A program made the position numbers and the translations under genes. A stretch of 23,245 nucleotides of DNA from an uncultured Oscillospiraceae bacterium (GTDB lineage Bacteria; Bacillota; Clostridia; Oscillospirales; Oscillospiraceae), in the NCBI GenBank assembly GCA_910588365.1, contig CAJUQS010000187.1, forward strand, positions 1 through 23,245, read 5' to 3'. Shown one piece after another: positions 15,294 through 23,080 of the stretch; the first letter of the stretch is position 1; each line of letters begins with the position of its first letter. The notes below the pieces were generated by a model. The model did not search any database, was not told the DNA's origin, and worked only from the letters and a program-made list of their open reading frames with translations.

Positions 15294-15850
15294 GCCCTGG
15301 TGACCCGGCGCACCCACTCCCGGCGCAGCTCCCAGACGTTCCCGTAGGCCGCGCTGCTGCCCAGGAGAACCGCGTCGTCAAAGAGCCGATCCCAGCTGCC
15401 GGTGATCTCGCGCTTGATCTGGGGATAGAACTGGGAGATGTACGCCTTGGCGTCGCTGACGCCGTAGTCCTCCAGGAGCCTCCGGTGGCGGCGGGCGTCC
15501 TGGGGATCCGCGGGGATATAGGAGTAGTTGAGCATGGCCCCCCATTTTTCAATGTTCACCGCCGTGACGAGGCGGCGGGGGAGAGAGAGCTCCAGCAGGA
15601 CGGAGCCGGGGATGGGCAGCATGGCGGCCTCGTTGGTGTAGGACAGCCACACGGGGTATTCCGCGTCCAGCGGGCGATCCCCGGCGGCGGGGCTGTGGAG
15701 CACCAGCCAGTCGTAGACCTCCAGCACCAGCTCCGCGTGCTCCTCCAGGTCCTTGACAATGAAATCCCGCTTGGCGGTGTAGCGGCCCGTGCGCTCCAGA
15801 GTTTCCAGTACGCTCTCGTGCTGGCGGGTCCAGACGGTCATCTCGTCCAT
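15290..15850 (-). CDS. DUF3841-like protein
   Basis: A 186-residue soluble protein without signal peptide or membrane segment. The opening MTVWTRQHESVLETLERTG and the later segments YDWL and WLSYTNEAAMLP fit the DUF3841 family of Firmicutes, whose function is unknown. GGGAGG lies 7 nt before the ATG at 15850. It starts 45 nt after the serine hydrolase and is the last gene of a three-gene minus-strand unit. Nothing about the neighbours points clearly to its role. The family call rests on remembered pattern rather than on a search. Confidence 0.75.
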   Translation of the reverse strand: MDEMTVWTRQHESVLETLERTGRYTAKRDFIVKDLEEHAELVLEVYDWLVLHSPAAGDRPLDAEYPVWLSYTNEAAMLPIPGSVLLELSLPRRLVTAVNIEKWGAMLNYSYIPADPQDARRHRRLLEDYGVSDAKAYISQFYPQIKREITGSWDRLFDDAVLLGSSAAYGNVWELRREWVRRVTRA

Positions 15851-15895
15851 TCAATCGCCTCCCATTCAAATTTGCTTGACGCCGCCGGTTTTTCC

Positions 15896-17614
15896 TCAGA
15901 AATCGGGGTGAAAGCCCAGCTCCGGCGACAGGATCTGCAGGGCCTTGTACCGCAGGAAGTCCTCCTCCGCGCCTCCGGCGGCCACCAGCAGCAGCGGCTT
16001 GTACAGGGGCGACTGGGCGGCGGCGCATAGCTTGCCGCAGACGTAGGGCACGCCCGGGGTCTCCTCCTGCCGCAGCAGCAGGCCGTCCCCGTCCAGGATC
16101 AGCTTCAGTATGCGGACGCAGGGCGTCTCCAGGAAGTCTATGCGGATATAGAACACCGGCCGCTCCTCCTCGTCGTGGGTAAACCGGCCTGAGACGGCGG
16201 CCTGATACACGTCCCCCCGGAAGTCCAGCTGGGTGATCCGGGGTACGCCCAGACCCACGGGGAGGCGGTAGAGGGCGTCCCGCTCCCGGTAAATGAGCTC
16301 CGGCAGCCCGCCCTTGACGCTGACGGCCAGGGAGGTGACGCCGCTGGTGTAGTTGTTGTGGAGGGCCTGCAGGGTCAGGGGCAGCAGGCCCACGGAGGCC
16401 GCGCGGGGGGACTGGGTGGAGAAGCTGCGGTTCAGAAACGGATCTGCCCGCCCGTCCAGGGCCTCCGGCGGGCGGGAGTAGGCGGAGAGCCCCCGGACGG
16501 TCTCCTCCAGGCGGGCGCGGGCCTCCCCGTCCTCCTCCAGCCGGTCAGGGAAGGCGCCGCCGAAATAGCGGCTGACGATCTCGAAGTAGCGGCTCTCCTG
16601 GAAGTCCGTGTTCTCCCCGGCGTGGGTCACCACCAGGATGCCGCTGTCCAGGAACCCCAGCACGTTCTGGCCCAGCATTCCGTTGAAGAGGAAGGTGTTC
16701 TCCCGCCGGCCCACCCAGATCTGGTAACCGTAGTTGAAGTCCCCGGCGGACTCCGGCGGCTGGGCGCGGGGGGTGAGGGCCTCGGCCAGGTAGCCGCTGG
16801 AAATGAGCTGCCTCCCCTGCCACAGCCCGCCGTCCAGCACCAGCTGGCCCAGCTTGGCCAGGTCCTCGGGGCGGATATAGAGGCCCCACCCGCCCTTCTC
16901 CACCCCGGCGGGGCACCGCTCCCACAGCACGTCCGTGATGCCCATGGGCGCGAAGAGCCGATCCTGTAAAAAGTCTGTGAGCCCCCGCCCGGTCTTGCGC
17001 AGGACGATGGCGGAGAGCATGTAGGTGTTCAGGCTGTTGTAGGCGAACTCCGTCCCGGGCTCCCCCTTCAGAGTGGAGCTGAGGAAGCGGCGGATCCAGT
17101 CCGTCTCCGTCAGGGCCTCTGCCTCGGTAAACTGGGCCCCGGAGCGCATGGTGAGCAGGTCCTCCACCGTCATTCCCTTCAGCTTCCGGCGGGGGGAGCC
17201 GTCCCCGTCAAAGAAGATGTCCGCCACCAGCTCGTCCACCGCCAGGACCCCGTCGTCCACCAGCAGGCCCACGGCCAGGGAGACCACGCTCTTGCAGGCG
17301 GAGAAGGTGTACTTCGCCGCCCGCAGGTCCTGTGCGCCGAAGGCGGCCTCGCAGAGGACCCTGCCGTTTCGCAGGACCATCACGTCCTGGGCATAGAGGG
17401 ACCGGTCCCCGGCCAGCTCCTCCAGAAACCGCTGCAAATGGCGGGAGGAGACGCCCTGGGACTCCGGCGTTTCCCGGGGGAATGGCTGTTGGGCCGCCCG
17501 CAGGGGGAGGGGCAGCTTCTCCCCGGCGGGGGGGAGGAAGGGCTCGGTTGCGGTGCGGACGTCGAAAATCCGGCTGAGGAGCTGAAATGTGCGGCTGGCT
17601 GTGGATAAATTCAT
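15896..17614 (-). CDS. Serine hydrolase of the class C beta-lactamase family with a C-terminal extension
   Basis: A 572-residue protein. Residues about 45-340 form a beta-lactamase/transpeptidase-like domain with nucleophile Ser105 and Lys108 in SACK, the Tyr192 motif in AYNSLN, and the NGMLGQ segment (311-316) in place of the usual third motif. Relatives include esterases and peptide or amide hydrolases; true beta-lactamase activity is unlikely to be its role. There is no signal peptide, so it should be cytoplasmic. Residues about 370-572 form an extra beta-rich region I cannot assign. GGAGG lies 7 nt before the ATG. It follows the PLP enzyme by 91 nt and precedes the DUF3841-like gene. Confidence 0.88.
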   Translation of the reverse strand: MNLSTASRTFQLLSRIFDVRTATEPFLPPAGEKLPLPLRAAQQPFPRETPESQGVSSRHLQRFLEELAGDRSLYAQDVMVLRNGRVLCEAAFGAQDLRAAKYTFSACKSVVSLAVGLLVDDGVLAVDELVADIFFDGDGSPRRKLKGMTVEDLLTMRSGAQFTEAEALTETDWIRRFLSSTLKGEPGTEFAYNSLNTYMLSAIVLRKTGRGLTDFLQDRLFAPMGITDVLWERCPAGVEKGGWGLYIRPEDLAKLGQLVLDGGLWQGRQLISSGYLAEALTPRAQPPESAGDFNYGYQIWVGRRENTFLFNGMLGQNVLGFLDSGILVVTHAGENTDFQESRYFEIVSRYFGGAFPDRLEEDGEARARLEETVRGLSAYSRPPEALDGRADPFLNRSFSTQSPRAASVGLLPLTLQALHNNYTSGVTSLAVSVKGGLPELIYRERDALYRLPVGLGVPRITQLDFRGDVYQAAVSGRFTHDEEERPVFYIRIDFLETPCVRILKLILDGDGLLLRQEETPGVPYVCGKLCAAAQSPLYKPLLLVAAGGAEEDFLRYKALQILSPELGFHPDF

Positions 17615-17705
17615 GGCATAACCTCCAGGGAAGAATCAGCGGGCTTTGTCCAACCCATCATAGCATGACCCGGCTTCCCGTTCAACAGTCATTTCGGGGA
17701 GAATG

Positions 17706-18731
17706 TCACCGCTCCGGCAGAGTCTTCAGCACTGCCAGCAGATCGGCCACGTCCTGGTCCGCGGTGTTCCAGGCGGTCACAAACCGGATGCAGACGCGAT
17801 CCCCCTCCAGCTGCTCCTGGATCTCAAAGGCCGCGTGCTTCTCCAGCTCCGCCGCGGCGGCCGCCGGCAAAATGGGGAACAGCTGGTTGCTGGCCGCCGG
17901 CACCAGCAGGGGGATGCCCAGCTCCTCCAGACCCTGGGCGAGACGCCTGGCCAGGGCGTTGGCGCGGGCGGCCAGGGTGAGGTAGAGGCCGTCCTTCAAA
18001 ACGGCGCTGAACTGGACGCCCAGCAGGCGGCCCTTGGCCAGAATGGCGCCCTGCTGCTTCATGCAGTGGCGGAAGCCGTGGCGGAGGGCGGGGCTGACGA
18101 TGACCAGGGCCTCGCCGAACAGCAGGCCGTTTTTCGTGCCGCCCACGGTGAAGGCGTCGCAGGTCTCCCCGTAGTCGGAGAAAACCGTATGCCCCGCGTC
18201 CATGGCGCTGCCGAGCCTCGCCCCGTCGCAGTAGAGGAGGAGCTCCAGCTCGTCGCACACCGCCCGCAGGGAGCGCAGCTCCCCCCGGCCGTAGACCGTG
18301 CCCAGCTCGGTGGTGTTGGAGATGTACACCAGCCGGGGCAGGACCGTGTGCTCGCCCGTGTGGGCGGCCGCGGCGGATCGGATCAGCTCCGGGGTCAGCT
18401 TGCCGTCCGGGGCGGGCAGGTGGATGATCTTATGGCCGTTGTGCTCAATGGCACCGGTCTCGTGGGCGCAGATGTGGGCGGTGGAGGCGGCGATGACCGC
18501 CTCGTAGGGACGGAGAAAGGCCCCGATGGCAGCCTTGTTGGCCTGGGTTCCCCCCACCAGGAAGTGGACGGCGGCCTCCGGGCAGCCGCACAGGCCCCGG
18601 ACAGTCTCCGCCGCCTGTTCGCAATAAGGATCCAGGCCGTAGCCGGGGGTCAGCTCCAGGTTGGTCCGGCACAGGGCCTCCAGCACCGCCGGGTGGGCTC
18701 CGGCGCTGTAGTCGTTGCGGAAGTTGAGCAT
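17706..18731 (-). CDS. Threonine-aldolase-like PLP enzyme
   Basis: A 341-residue fold type I PLP enzyme of the beta-eliminating lyase / low-specificity L-threonine aldolase group, which cleaves beta-hydroxy amino acids to glycine and an aldehyde. The PLP lysine is Lys200 in VGGTKNG, and Asp169 in YCDGARLG should hold the pyridine nitrogen. The N-terminal FRNDYSAGAHPAVLEAL and GLDPYCEQA are typical. Substrate range cannot be told from sequence. AGAGGTG lies 8 nt before the ATG. It has a good promoter at 18770-18798, divergent from hprK, and leads the minus-strand unit. Confidence 0.92.
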   Translation of the reverse strand: MLNFRNDYSAGAHPAVLEALCRTNLELTPGYGLDPYCEQAAETVRGLCGCPEAAVHFLVGGTQANKAAIGAFLRPYEAVIAASTAHICAHETGAIEHNGHKIIHLPAPDGKLTPELIRSAAAAHTGEHTVLPRLVYISNTTELGTVYGRGELRSLRAVCDELELLLYCDGARLGSAMDAGHTVFSDYGETCDAFTVGGTKNGLLFGEALVIVSPALRHGFRHCMKQQGAILAKGRLLGVQFSAVLKDGLYLTLAARANALARRLAQGLEELGIPLLVPAASNQLFPILPAAAAAELEKHAAFEIQEQLEGDRVCIRFVTAWNTADQDVADLLAVLKTLPER

Positions 18732-18769
18732 GAAAAGCGCACCTCTTTTTCCAAAATATTTTCACCTCC

Positions 18770-18798
18770 AGTATATCAGAGCCGCAGGGAAAAGGCAA
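18770..18798 (-). promoter_or_regulatory. Promoter of the aldolase unit
   Basis: On the minus strand, -35 TTGCCT (18793-18798) and -10 TATACT (18770-18775) are 17 bp apart, about 38 bp before the start codon. Good match to the housekeeping consensus. Confidence 0.7.
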
Positions 18799-18803
18799 GG
18801 CGG

Positions 18804-18818
18804 CTAGGGCTTGTTTGA
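18804..18818 (+). repeat. 15-nt module also found after clpE
   Basis: CTAGGGCTTGTTTGA is identical to 14898-14912, and a diverged version lies in reverse at 101-116. It sits between the divergent promoters of the aldolase and hprK units. A weak inverted repeat, GCGGCTAGG (18800-18808) and CCAAGCCGC (18867-18875), frames the interval, with one mismatch. Confidence 0.5.
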
Positions 18819-18863
18819 AAAATACCGGCGGGCCATGGGCGCGGCATAAATTTTTCTGCACCC

Positions 18864-18892
18864 TTGCCAAGCCGCTCTGTTTATACTATAAT
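18864..18892 (+). promoter_or_regulatory. Promoter of hprK
   Basis: -35 TTGCCA (18864-18869) and a perfect -10 TATAAT (18887-18892) with a 17-bp spacer. The start codon is 53 bp further on. Probably drives hprK and the genes behind it. Confidence 0.8.
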
Positions 18893-18945
18893 TATCCTGA
18901 CAAAACCGCGCCGGCGCGGTCACAGGCAAAACGGAGGAACGAGTT

Positions 18946-19887
18946 ATGATACAGAAAGACGAGATGAAGGGCGGCGTCAAGCTCAGTGAGCTGGTGAAAC
19001 ACCTGGATTTGGCGGTGGTGAACAAGGGGGAGGACTTTGACACCGCTCTGGTGGGTATCCGGGATGTCAACCGGCCCGGCCTGCAGCTGGTGGGCTTTTT
19101 CGACTATTTTGACGACCGCCGTCTTCAGGTCATCGGCATGGCGGAGACCAAGATGCTGGAGAGCATGGACTCCGAGCAGCGTGCCCGGAGCTTCTCCAAC
19201 CTGTTCAGCTACGATATCCCGGCCCTGGTGGTGTCCCGGGATCTGGACATCTACCCCGAGTGCCTGAGCATGGCGCGGAAGCACCAGCGCACCCTGCTCC
19301 ACACGGCGGACACCACGGTGGCCTTTACCACGAAGGTGATCGAGCACCTCACCCACGCCCTGGCGCCCACCATCACCCGCCACGGCGGCCTGCTGGACAT
19401 CTACGGCGAGGACGTGCTCATCACCGGCGACAGCGGCGTGGGCAAGAGCGAGACGGCCATTGAGCTGGTCAAGCGGGGACACCGGCTGGTGGCCGATGAC
19501 GCGGTGGACATCCGCCGGGAGGCGGACCAGCTCCTGGGCAAGGCGCCCGAGCTCATTCAGCACTACATCGAGCTGCGGGGCATCGGCGTGGTGAATGTCC
19601 AGCAGCTGCTGGGCATGAGCGCCGTCAAGCCGGAGGCCCAGGTGGATCTGGTGGTCCACCTGGAGCGGTGGCGGGAGGATAAGTTCTATGACCGCTTCGG
19701 CCTGGACGAGGAGCGGGTGAACATTCTGGGCATTGAGGTGCCCATTGTCACCATCCCGGTCCAGCCGGGCCGGAATCTGGCCACCATTGTGGAGGTGGCG
19801 GCCATGAACAACCGCTGCAAGAAATACGGCTTCAACGCCGCCCAGCAGCTGGCTGACGAGCTGGAGCGCCAGGCCATGGGGTCCTAG
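18946..19887 (+). CDS. hprK: HPr kinase/phosphorylase
   Basis: The sensor of carbon catabolite repression in Firmicutes. It phosphorylates HPr on Ser46 with ATP or pyrophosphate when glycolytic intermediates are high, and dephosphorylates it when they fall. The 313 residues match the usual length. An N-terminal domain (about 10-140) is followed by the catalytic domain with His146 in RHGG, P-loop GDSGVGKS (161-168), Asp185-Asp186 in VADDAV, and the family signature ELRGIGVVNV (209-218). GGAGG lies 8 nt before the ATG. The last two codons and the stop fall inside the first unit of a tandem array. Confidence 0.97.
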   Translation: MIQKDEMKGGVKLSELVKHLDLAVVNKGEDFDTALVGIRDVNRPGLQLVGFFDYFDDRRLQVIGMAETKMLESMDSEQRARSFSNLFSYDIPALVVSRDLDIYPECLSMARKHQRTLLHTADTTVAFTTKVIEHLTHALAPTITRHGGLLDIYGEDVLITGDSGVGKSETAIELVKRGHRLVADDAVDIRREADQLLGKAPELIQHYIELRGIGVVNVQQLLGMSAVKPEAQVDLVVHLERWREDKFYDRFGLDEERVNILGIEVPIVTIPVQPGRNLATIVEVAAMNNRCKKYGFNAAQQLADELERQAMGS

Positions 19888-20174
19888 GCGGACGGCCAAT
19901 GCGCTCCTTCCCGCGCAGCTCTGGGGAGATTTCCGCCCGGTAACGAACCGGGATATCCCCGCAAGCGTCCTGGGCGGACGGCCAATGCGCTCCTTCCCGC
20001 GCAGCTCTGCGGAGATTTCCGCCCGGTAACGAACCGGGATATCCCCGCAAGCGTCCTAGGCGGACGGCCAATGCGCTCTTTCCCGCGCAGCTCTGCGGAG
20101 ATTTCCGCCCGGTAACAAACCGGGATATCCCCGCAAGCGTCCTGGGCGGACGGCCGATGCGCTCCTTCCCGCGC
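19881..20174 (+). repeat. 86-bp tandem repeat, three full units and a partial fourth
   Basis: Units begin at 19881, 19967, 20053 and 20139, each opening with GTCCTRGGCGGACGGCC; the last stops after 36 nt, with GGACGGCC recurring at 20175-20182. Each full unit contains stem CCCGGT/ACCGGG around a 5-nt loop, and most contain CGCAG-CT-CTGCG. I see about six single-base differences between units; one is in the loop of the first stem (unit 3) and one breaks the second stem (unit 1). The period is not a multiple of three, so the array is not coding. The array fills most of the 346 nt between hprK and glk; 20185-20233 holds the glk leader. Confidence 0.95.
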
Positions 20175-20233
20175 GGACGGCCACTACATATGTCCGCAAA
20201 AAGTATGTATGGAAACCATGTGGAGGAAATAAA

Positions 20234-21181
20234 ATGTACTATATTGGCATTGACATCGGCGGTACCAATCTGAAAGCGGGGCTGGTGGACGAGAGCTACC
20301 AGATCACTGCGGCCAAGAAGATGCCCCTTCAGTTTGAGTCCATGGAGCAGATGGGGGACGTGCTGGCCCGGATGGCCATGGACCTGATAGAAGAGAACCA
20401 TATCCCCAGGGAGCAGGTGGCCTCGGTGGGCATGGGGTTCCCCGGTCCGGTGGATGACAGAAAGGGCGTCGTCATCAAGACGGTGAACATCCCCATCCGC
20501 TCCATGCCGGTGGCGGAGATGTTCCACCGCCATTGGGACGTGCCGGTCCACCTGGGCAACGACGCGGACTGCGCGGCCCTGGGGGAGTTCTACCACTACG
20601 AGGACAAGAACATTGAGAGCCTGATTCTGGTCACCCTGGGCACCGGCATCGGCACGGGCATCATCCTGAACGGAAAAATCCACACGGGCCTCAACGGCTG
20701 CGCCGGCGAGGGCGGCCACACGGTCATCGTCCACAACGGCGAGCCGTGTACCTGCGGCCGCCGGGGCTGCTGGGAGCGCTACGCCTCCGCCACCGCCCTG
20801 GTCCGCCAGACCCGGGCCGCCATGGAGGCGAACCGGGATTCGGCGATGTGGGAGCTGTCCGGCGGAGAGCTGAGCGGCGCGGGCGGCCGCACCGCCTTCG
20901 AGGCCATGCGGCGGGGAGACGCCGCCGCCAGGGCGGTGGTGGACCAGTACCTCTGCTATCTGGCCGAGGGCCTTTCCAACTTTGTCAACATCTTCCAGCC
21001 TGAGGTCATCTGCCTGGGCGGCGGCGTCAGCAACGAGCGGACGGAGGATCTGCTGGACCCCCTCCAGAGCGTGGTGCTGGAGCAGTGCTTCGGCCGGGAG
21101 GCCGACCGGCACACCAAGCTTGTGAAAGCCAAGCTGGGGAACGACGCGGGCATCATCGGGGCGGCGCTGCTGGGACTCTGA
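20234..21181 (+). CDS. glk: ROK-family glucokinase
   Basis: Phosphorylates glucose to glucose 6-phosphate with ATP in the cytoplasm; other hexoses are possible for this family. The 315 residues show the ATP phosphate loop DIGGTN (7-12), the catalytic Asp110 in GNDADCAALGE, and a complete ROK zinc site: His162 in GGHT with Cys172, Cys174 and Cys179 in CTCGRRGC. LGTGIGTGII (135-144) is the second phosphate motif. GGAGG lies 7 nt before the ATG. It sits between hprK and murB, which are often close neighbours in Clostridia, and links glucose entry to the HPr kinase that senses glycolytic flux. Its leader shares 13 nt with the outer end of the 6.5-kb repeat. Confidence 0.92.
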   Translation: MYYIGIDIGGTNLKAGLVDESYQITAAKKMPLQFESMEQMGDVLARMAMDLIEENHIPREQVASVGMGFPGPVDDRKGVVIKTVNIPIRSMPVAEMFHRHWDVPVHLGNDADCAALGEFYHYEDKNIESLILVTLGTGIGTGIILNGKIHTGLNGCAGEGGHTVIVHNGEPCTCGRRGCWERYASATALVRQTRAAMEANRDSAMWELSGGELSGAGGRTAFEAMRRGDAAARAVVDQYLCYLAEGLSNFVNIFQPEVICLGGGVSNERTEDLLDPLQSVVLEQCFGREADRHTKLVKAKLGNDAGIIGAALLGL

Positions 21182-21263
21182 CGGGTCCGCCCTCCGCCCG
21201 CACAAAATCAGCGCAGTACACGGGGCTTCGCGGGCCCCGCAAAACAGCGAAAAGGAGACGCCT

Positions 21264-22175
21264 ATGCCTTGGTTTGATACCTTCGACGCCATTGTCCCCC
21301 AGCGGTTTCCGGGGATGGAGATCGGAAAGGAGGAGCCGATGGATCGGCACACCACCTTTCGCGTGGGCGGGCCGGCCCGCCGCTTTGTCCGGCCCGGTTC
21401 AGAGGAGGCGTGCGGGGCCCTGCTGGAGCTGGCCGAAGCACAGGCGTGGCCGGTTCTGGTCGTGGGCAACGGCTCCAACCTGCTGGTGAGCGACGAGGGC
21501 CTGGACAGGCTGGTGATCCACACCGGGGGCCTGGACAGCCTGGAGCGGACCGGGGAGCGGACCATCCGGGCGGGGGCCGGCGTGTCCCTGGCCCGTCTGG
21601 CCTCCTTCGCCCAGAAGGAGGGCCTGGGGGGGCTGGAGTTTGCCCACGGCATCCCCGGGAGCCTGGGGGGTGCGGTGTTCATGAACGCCGGCGCTTACGG
21701 CGGGGAGATGAAGCAGGTCCTGTCCTCCGCGGCCGCCTGGTTTCCCGGCGGGGGCGTAAAGGAGATTCCGGCATGCGGTCTGGAGCTGGGCTACCGCCGC
21801 AGTATCTTCAGCAGCCGGGAGGGCGCGGTGCTGGCGGCGGAGATCGCCCTGGAGCCCCGGGAGGCCAGCGAGATTCGCGATCGGATGGAGGAGCTGGGCC
21901 GCCGCCGCCGGGAGAAGCAGCCCCTGGAGTTCCCCAGCGCCGGGAGCACCTTCAAGCGGCCGGAGGGCCATTTCGCGGGGGGGCTGATCGACCAGTGCGG
22001 CCTGAAGGGGTTCCGCATAGGCGGCGCCCAGGTGTCGGAGAAGCACGCCGGATTCGTGATCAATGCCGGCGGGGCGACCTGCGCCGACGTGCTGGCGCTC
22101 ATCGGGCATATTCAGAAAACCGTGAGGGAGCGGACTGGCGTTGAGCTGGAAACAGAGGTAAAGATCCTCCGGTGA
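21264..22175 (+). CDS. murB: UDP-N-acetylmuramate dehydrogenase MurB
   Basis: Reduces UDP-GlcNAc-enolpyruvate to UDP-MurNAc with NADPH and FAD, the second committed step of peptidoglycan precursor synthesis. The 303 residues fit the shorter Gram-positive type. FAD contacts are visible in the segments HTTFRVGGPA (29-38), GNGSNLLV (68-75) and GIPGSLGGAVFMNAGAYGGE (129-148). The catalytic Ser228 lies in SAGSTFKRP, Arg178 in GYRRS, and a glutamate in the C-terminal ELETEVKIL. AAAGGAG lies 6 nt before the ATG. It follows glk after 82 nt and precedes rapZ by 31 nt, so all three probably share a transcript. Confidence 0.96.
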   Translation: MPWFDTFDAIVPQRFPGMEIGKEEPMDRHTTFRVGGPARRFVRPGSEEACGALLELAEAQAWPVLVVGNGSNLLVSDEGLDRLVIHTGGLDSLERTGERTIRAGAGVSLARLASFAQKEGLGGLEFAHGIPGSLGGAVFMNAGAYGGEMKQVLSSAAAWFPGGGVKEIPACGLELGYRRSIFSSREGAVLAAEIALEPREASEIRDRMEELGRRRREKQPLEFPSAGSTFKRPEGHFAGGLIDQCGLKGFRIGGAQVSEKHAGFVINAGGATCADVLALIGHIQKTVRERTGVELETEVKILR

Positions 22176-22206
22176 GGGTATCTGCCGGGGGAGAGGAGAA
22201 CGAGAG

Positions 22207-23067
22207 ATGGAAATTCTGATCATTTCCGGACTGTCCGGCGGGGGGAAGAGCAAGGCGGCCTCCTTTCTGGAGGACGTGGGGTTCTACATTGTGGACAACA
22301 TGCCCGCTGGCATGATTTTGAAGTTCGCGGAGTTCTGCGCCGCGGGAAACGGGCGGTACAACCGGGTGGCACTGGTCTACGATGTGCGCACCGCCGACAC
22401 CTTTGACGAGTTCCTGGGGGTGCTGGCTACCCTGCGGGAGCGGGAATACGACTGCAAGCTGCTGTTTCTGGAGGCGGACGTCAGCGCCATTATCAAGCGG
22501 TACAAGGAGACCCGGCGCCGCCACCCCCTCCAGGACCAGTCGGACTCACTTGAGGAGGCGGTGAACCGGGAGATCGCCATGATGGCGCCAGTGCGCTCCC
22601 AGGCGGACGTGGTCATCAACTCCACCACCTACTCCACCGCCCGTCTGCGGGGGGAGCTGCTGGGCCTGTTCGGCGGAAGCCACCGGGCCGGGGAGCTGAT
22701 GGTGAGCCTGGTGTCCTTCGGCTTCAAGCACGGCCTGCCCCTGGAGGCGGATCTGGTCTTTGACGTGCGATTCATGCCCAATCCCTTTTACATTGACTCC
22801 ATGCGGCACAAGACCGGCCTGGACAGGGAGGTGCGGGACTACGTGTTCTCCTTCCAGGAGACGGAGCAGTTCCTCGAAAAGCTACGGGATCTGCTGCGCT
22901 TCGTCCTGCCCCTCTACCAGGAGGAGGGGAAGACGGTTCTGGTGATGGCTATCGGCTGTACCGGCGGGCACCACCGATCCGTGGCGGTGACGCACGCTCT
23001 GGCGGGATTCATCGCCTCCCTGGGGTATCAGGTGACGGAAAATCACCGGGATATGACGAGAAACTGA
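22207..23067 (+). CDS. rapZ: RNase adapter / nucleotide-binding protein RapZ (YvcJ)
   Basis: A P-loop protein of the RapZ/YvcJ family. In E. coli RapZ steers RNase E to the GlmZ small RNA and so controls GlcN6P synthase; in Firmicutes the role is less clear, and YvcJ hydrolyses GTP. The 286 residues include Walker A GLSGGGKS (8-15), the DNMP segment (30-33), and the C-terminal phosphosugar-binding-type region with VRFMPNPFY and AIGCTGGHHRSV. AGAGGAG precedes the ATG. In many Clostridia and Bacilli yvcK and whiA follow; here the gene is followed by a mosaic repeat running to the window edge, so the next gene is not visible. Confidence 0.95.
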   Translation: MEILIISGLSGGGKSKAASFLEDVGFYIVDNMPAGMILKFAEFCAAGNGRYNRVALVYDVRTADTFDEFLGVLATLREREYDCKLLFLEADVSAIIKRYKETRRRHPLQDQSDSLEEAVNREIAMMAPVRSQADVVINSTTYSTARLRGELLGLFGGSHRAGELMVSLVSFGFKHGLPLEADLVFDVRFMPNPFYIDSMRHKTGLDREVRDYVFSFQETEQFLEKLRDLLRFVLPLYQEEGKTVLVMAIGCTGGHHRSVAVTHALAGFIASLGYQVTENHRDMTRN

Positions 23068-23080
23068 ACTTATGCGGGGC

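Noticed and set aside
19881..20174. CRISPR array
   Set aside because: Units are directly joined with a constant 86-bp period and near-identical throughout, with no variable spacers and no cas genes.
19832..21682. A 616-codon minus-strand open frame across the tandem array, glk and murB
   Set aside because: It overlaps two certain genes and stays open through the array only because the 86-bp unit lacks stops in all three minus-strand frames.
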